Shown here: piece by piece, positions 59,318 through 64,000 of the stretch
Position numbering within the stretch: the stretch's first letter is position 1
How the letters are laid out: the number at the start of each line of letters is the position of its first letter
Assembly (NCBI GenBank): GCA_051453625.1
Contig: JBOZIK010000001.1
Location: forward strand, 266,370,123 to 266,434,122
Source: Welwitschia mirabilis
Lineage: Eukaryota > Gnetophyta > Gnetopsida > Welwitschiales
DNA length: 64,000 bases
Reading direction: 5' to 3'
The notes under the pieces: model-generated
The model's input: the letters and a program-made list of their open reading frames with translations, nothing else
Database searches by the model: none
What the model was told of the DNA's origin: nothing
Made by a program: the position numbers and the translations under genes

Positions 59318-61342
59318 GAAATCTACATGATTTATAATGAAGTGATGATGAATATCAATATGCTTTATTCTAGAATGAGGGATAAGATTCTTGAAAATGC
59401 TAATGATACTATAATTTTTACAAAAAATTAGAGTGTTATTTTCATAATTATTAGGATTTAGTAAGGTATGATGAATCCATAAGACCTAGTTAATGTAACT
59501 ATTAGATACTACATATTCATCTTTGGTAGTGGATAAGGCTATGGGATTTTTTTTTTTACTGCCCAACTTACTAAACAAGATTCTAAGGAATAATAATGAC
59601 CTCTAGTAATTTTCCTATCATACCTAGAACTAGCTTAATTAGCATTACAAAAGGTATATAAATTTAAAGTAGTACCTATAGAAAACTAAATTTATAATTT
59701 AATGTTTCTTTTAGAAACCTAAGAATCTAAATAACTTTAAGATGAGATTATTTAGATTTGGATTAATATCTAGCACATAGTTCTACTGAAAAAGTGATGT
59801 CAAGTTAGATTATGGTTAAATAGACAAGGCTACCAATGATGCTTTTATAACGTTTGGTGTTAACATCATTTCCACTTTTATTAAAACTAATTTTGTTGTT
59901 CATTTTAATTGTAATGGATGATAGTTTGTATTAATCTAAAACAAACTTATTAATGAGATTAGCTATAAATTTTTGTTGAGATGAGAATGTTCCATCTTTT
60001 CTTTGCTTTACCTATAAACCAAGAAACATTTATAGCTTACTTAGATGGTTCATTTCAAAGTGATTAGTTATAATCTTGAAAACCTCATGAGACATAGAAT
60101 CCATGATTACTCCAAATATGATATCAATAACATAATTTTGTATAGGTAATAAATATAAATTTACCTTTTTTATAAATATAGTTTTATTTGTTTTATAGCT
60201 AATGAATTCATGAGCTAAAAGAAAAGAAGTAAGTTTTTCATACCATGCTTTTAATGCTTGTTTAAGTTATAGAGTACCTTTTTTAAACTTGTAAATATGA
60301 TGAGGATGCCCCAGTTATTTAAAAATAAGGGGTTTTTTTTACATATACAAGTTCATTTAAAGTTTTATTTAGGAAAACATTCTTTACATCCAATTAATAA
60401 ATATTGATATTATAGAAGCATGATAAAGAAAGGAAAATATAAATATATTTTAATTTAGTAATAGGATTAGAGGTTTATTTGCAATTAATACCTTTCATTT
60501 AAGTGTAATATTATACCATAAAATTTTATCTATTTCTTATCACTTGATAGTTTTTATTTAACTCATTTTTGAAGATCCAATTGGTACCAATGATATTGTA
60601 ATCACTTATTCTAAGAAAAAGTTTTCAAGATTTTATTATTCTTGAATTGAGTAAGTTATTCTTATATAGTATTAACTCAACATTCATTTTGTTTATCTTC
60701 TTTAAAAGATTTAGGTTTTAAGGTTGAAACAAAATAGATGTTTGCACAAATTGATATTTCTTATTTTAACCTTATTAAAAATATAATCAGTAATAGATTC
60801 AATAGAAAGAGCCTTAGGCATAATTATTTCTTTAGAAGTTGAGGTTTCTTTATAAGAAGAAGAAGGTCAAGAAGTAGAAGTTTTCCCATTTGATTTAATT
60901 ATTTCAAAATTAACTCTACTCCATCATCATCATTGTTATTCTTTTAATTACTTTCATCAATCCTAACATGAACACATTTCTCAACTTAATTTAAGTTTTG
61001 ATTAAATACTTGATAGGATTTACAAATTTTTAAATATCTAAGGACAATTTATTTTGAAGATTTAGAATGAAAACATCTTTATCACATCATCATTCTTTGG
61101 TATATAACATTTACTACCAAAAATTTTAAAATGTAATATGTTTGGCCTCTTCACTTTCCACATCTTATAAGGTGTTTTTATTGTGCTAGGTTTAGGAAAG
61201 GCATGGTTGAATGCATAGTAAATAGTTCTAAGAGATCTATTACAAAACCTTTTAGATATATGCTTTGCTTGAATCATTATCCTAGTTATTTCTTGAAGAA
61301 CCCTATTATTTCTTGTGACAACACTGTTGTTGTGGTGCATAA
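59318..61342 (-). pseudogene. pol: Copia integrase-RT-RNase H, 5' truncated
   Basis: The minus strand begins at the edge of R copy C with a 92-codon open frame (61340-61062), which is the end of the integrase core. RNNRVLQEITRIMIQA is followed by YYAFNHAFPKPSTIKTPYKM and PNILHFKIFGSKCYIP. RT is readable lower down, with NYVIDIIFGV at the active site (about 60150-60115; first Asp lost), MFLGL and KDGTFSSQQKFIANLINKF (59995-59935). RNase H shows SLVYLTII, FSVELCARY, ALSTTKDEYVVSNSYIN and HSRIKHIDIHHHFIINHV (59372-59320). Everything upstream of the integrase core is missing. Confidence 0.9.
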
Positions 61343-63108
61343 TTTTGTAATATTCTATCTTTTATCAAATTATATTAATCATGAGTTAACATATTACAAA
61401 TATAGCATAATAGTATAGATGGAAGTGACCAAAATGTCATAAATTCATGGAAGGCATGTGAAAGAAGAAGAAGAATTGATTTCCAAAGAAATATTATATC
61501 CTACTAAACTTAATGCAATGATGTGAGAAAATAAACACATAATGTCATACAAGTGAAACTTAATCTAGATGAATACTTACATGATTACCAAATCAACTAG
61601 TTAAGATGATTAGCCCTATATTACCTAAATTAGCTAAGGAAAATATCACTAACTTTTACTAGCTTAAGCTATTAAGTAAGTTAAATAGAATTTAATACAC
61701 ATTAAAAATGCACCTAAACTATTATCATCAACCTTAACAAAGGTTGATCTTAAGACCTATATCATAAGTGATATTGTTACCAAATTGAAAATAATATAAA
61801 CCACAAGGGGCATATAAAGTATTTAAAAAATAAAAGAAAAATAGAGTTTATATTAATAAAACTAGCATTCAGGTTAGAAAGTAAGTACACCTCAAGAAAG
61901 GATGCATAGACCAATACCAAGGAGATGTATCTCTAAAACTACTCAAGATTAATCTATTATCCTTCAATCTCTTTTCATAAGAATTTTCAGTGTCTTGAAG
62001 ATGATAGAAGTATTAAAGGGAAGGATTATTTATATAATAAAAAAACATAACTGTTACTCGAGATGTAACAATCACATTGGAAAATGCACTTAATCCTTAG
62101 AAATAAGTAGATGAAATTTAGCAAGCCATTTTAGTATGATTTTGAATATTATGAGGATGCAATAAGGATAAAACCTCATAACAATGTATGAGTCATCAGC
62201 TTCTAGCTTCACTGTTTGTACTGTAGTTGGCTTTTTCATACTACATGTTATAGGGATGATACTGGGGATGGTATTTCTTCTATAAAAGAGGAGTCATTGG
62301 ATCTTAGCTTTAATCCATATTAGCATTCCACTATGTTGGAAACAACAATGGAGATAATAGTCTTCCTTATCTTTCTAGCTTAAGAGGAATTAACCCTTTT
62401 CATCATTGAACTTCCTCTAAAGCACTGAGTATTTGAATATGCCTAAAATACCTTTAAATATGCCAAGAATCATGTGTTTTCATGATTATCTCATTGACTC
62501 TTCATAATCATCAGAAGTACATTTGAACTTGTACTAAAGTCCTAATAAAGTACTCAACATAACCCATCAAGATCTTATAAATTAGCATCACATCATAGCT
62601 CCCTAGTTAGCCTTGTAAGTTCTTAATGAAGTAAGTGATTAATAATATTGTGAGTCAATTTGACTAACATGAATAGTAAGCAAGGATATGTAAAGTAATT
62701 TCTAAAATATTTATCATGTAGGATTAAATATTAAAATTAAATTAATTGATGTAACACCTTTATAAAATGCATAATAGGTCTATCATCCTATCTATCATTT
62801 GAATGATAGTGGAGATGACATACTTCTAAAATAAGATGCCTACAAAAATGATCATTGGAAAAATATAAGTAATAATATATTTGTTATCCTTCTACTCAAA
62901 TCATTTAGCACATCATAATATAACAATTAAATGTTATTCACAATAATCATTATAAGGTGTAAAAATAATAGCTTTAAAAAATGATGATGTGTTTACATAA
63001 TCAGGGATAGTGATAGTTAAAATGATGTGTATAAACTAAGCAGTGGTAACTCAAAATGATGTATATAAATCCATTAGTAACTTTTAAATACAATATACAA
63101 GGGAAAAT
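61343..63108 (-). repeat. Dispersed repeat R, copy C
   Basis: Begins with ttttgtaatattctatctt and follows copy A to about 63080. Landmarks: tcaaccttaacaaaggttgat (61728), acctcaagaaaggatgc (61889), tcataagaattttcagtg (61974), atcatttgaatgat (62794). It is more diverged from A than B is. It abuts the copia integrase remnant at its shared end and runs into a 10-N gap. Confidence 0.75.
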
Positions 63109-63118
63109 NNNNNNNNNN
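63109..63118. other. Assembly gap of 10 N
   Basis: Ten N bases. In copy A the matching position is followed by about 1.3 kb that includes ORF-X, so missing sequence here is possible. Confidence 0.95.
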
Positions 63119-64000
63119 AGATTACACTTATAAGAAAGTCCTATAACTGTGCTACTATATCCTGCTAAATAATGCTAATAATGCTTATCATACAGGTAAT
63201 ATGAAAACATATATTGACTCGTACACAATGTATATGTATCATGAAAGCTTAAAAAAACCCTCATAAATAAATTTTTTCTTAAATATCTTTAAAATTTCAT
63301 AAGACTTAGTCCTTCCCTCCTCCCCAACTCCCACAAAGAAATCAGTACGTTCTATATTAAAATAAGTTAAGAGAAGCTATGTCATCCACCTAGTCATTCG
63401 AATGACATATATGAGATGACACTCAAAAAAATAAGGATATGAAAAAATAGTAAAGTTTAGGTAGAATTGGATAATTAGAAATAGTAACAATGAAGCCTCA
63501 AAAAATCATTATAAATTCAAAAAAAAAGGTAAAATCTAAGAATTGTCAACCAGGAAATTATGGTAAAGGAGTAGAAAATAGAAACATCTGAAGAAAATAA
63601 AAAATGATCAGACCATGATAAATCACCAAAGAGATAGAATTAATGCTAAAGAAAATCCTCAAATGTGGTCCAAACTCAATAAGCATTCAGGATTTTGTAA
63701 GTGGATGTATGTAAAATTAAAAACAAAGAAATGGAAAGAAAAACATTAGTATAAAATGAAAGAAATACATTAATCAAAGTAAAAGAAACGCATTAATCAA
63801 AGCAAAAGGAAGCATCTATCAAAGTGCTAAAATAAAAATAATCCTTATTAATAAAAACTATAAGTAAAAATAAAAAGACAACTAGAAAACTACCAAATGA
63901 TTAAGTCCTAGTTATTATGTGGAAAAAGATACATAAATGGCCTTAAAGCCTTTAAACCAAAAAATTAAGAAAACATAATAAAAACAAATAACTAGGAATA
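63119..64000 (-). repeat. Outer part of the R/ORF-X repeat, copy C
   Basis: 63300-63340 and 63380-64000 match 44490-44540 and 44980-45620. It contains the perfect 14-bp palindrome gtcattcgaatgac (63393-63406) inside a wider inverted repeat (63381-63420). The repeat continues past the window end. Confidence 0.55.

Noticed and set aside
61203-61418. 71-codon plus-strand open frame
   Set aside because: Overlaps and opposes the minus-strand copia integrase frame, which has clear family motifs.

Overview
The window looks like repeat-filled intergenic or heterochromatic DNA of a flowering plant. I found no intact protein gene, tRNA, rRNA or CRISPR array. The evidence for a plant is the set of decayed plant-type LTR retrotransposons: Ty1/copia of the long SIRE/Maximus type, chromodomain Ty3/gypsy, and Athila/Tat-type gypsy. 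Two priming sites match plant initiator-Met tRNA and one matches tRNA-Asp. A monocot is possible but not shown. The DNA is very AT-rich and almost free of CpG, and most damage to recognisable motifs is C-to-T or G-to-A, as expected from long cytosine methylation. Gaps of N lie at 11530-11539, 46219-46318, 48902-49304, 54387-54396 and 63109-63118.

Layout. 1-4.1 kb: a GGTCGCCC-rich array, a broken ORF of unknown family (here called ORF-X) and one copy of a dispersed repeat (here called R). 4.5-7.7 kb: gag, primer site and LTR of a minus-strand Athila/Tat-like element. 9.7-11.2 kb: plus-strand gypsy RNase H, integrase and chromodomain. 11.5-23.8 kb: mostly anonymous AT-rich DNA, with a second copy of the Athila-like LTR at 21.6 kb. 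23.9-33.5 kb: the most complete element, a minus-strand chromodomain gypsy with both LTRs, each carrying the same four-unit ~100-bp tandem array. 35.4-36.0 kb: a fragment of a plant transposon-associated ORF. 36.1-41.4 kb: a plus-strand copia element (LTR, primer site, gag, integrase, RT, RNase H), cut off where R copy A begins. 41.4-45.6 kb: R copy A with a second ORF-X. 46.7-52.5 kb: minus-strand Athila/Tat gag-pol. 53.3-54.6 kb: R copy B. 55.4-56.5 kb: a longer copy of the transposon-associated ORF. 57.0-57.8 kb: a truncated second copia LTR. 59.3-61.3 kb: minus-strand copia integrase-RT-RNase H, cut off where R copy C begins. 61.3-64 kb: R copy C.

The least conventional content is the R/ORF-X family. 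Four R copies share one end but differ in length. They carry nested palindromes built on TCATCCGGATGA, and two are linked to the same unidentified ORF in the same relative orientation. It is probably a non-autonomous or uncharacterised retroelement. Nothing here can still make an active product: every pol remnant has stops, frameshifts or catalytic substitutions.
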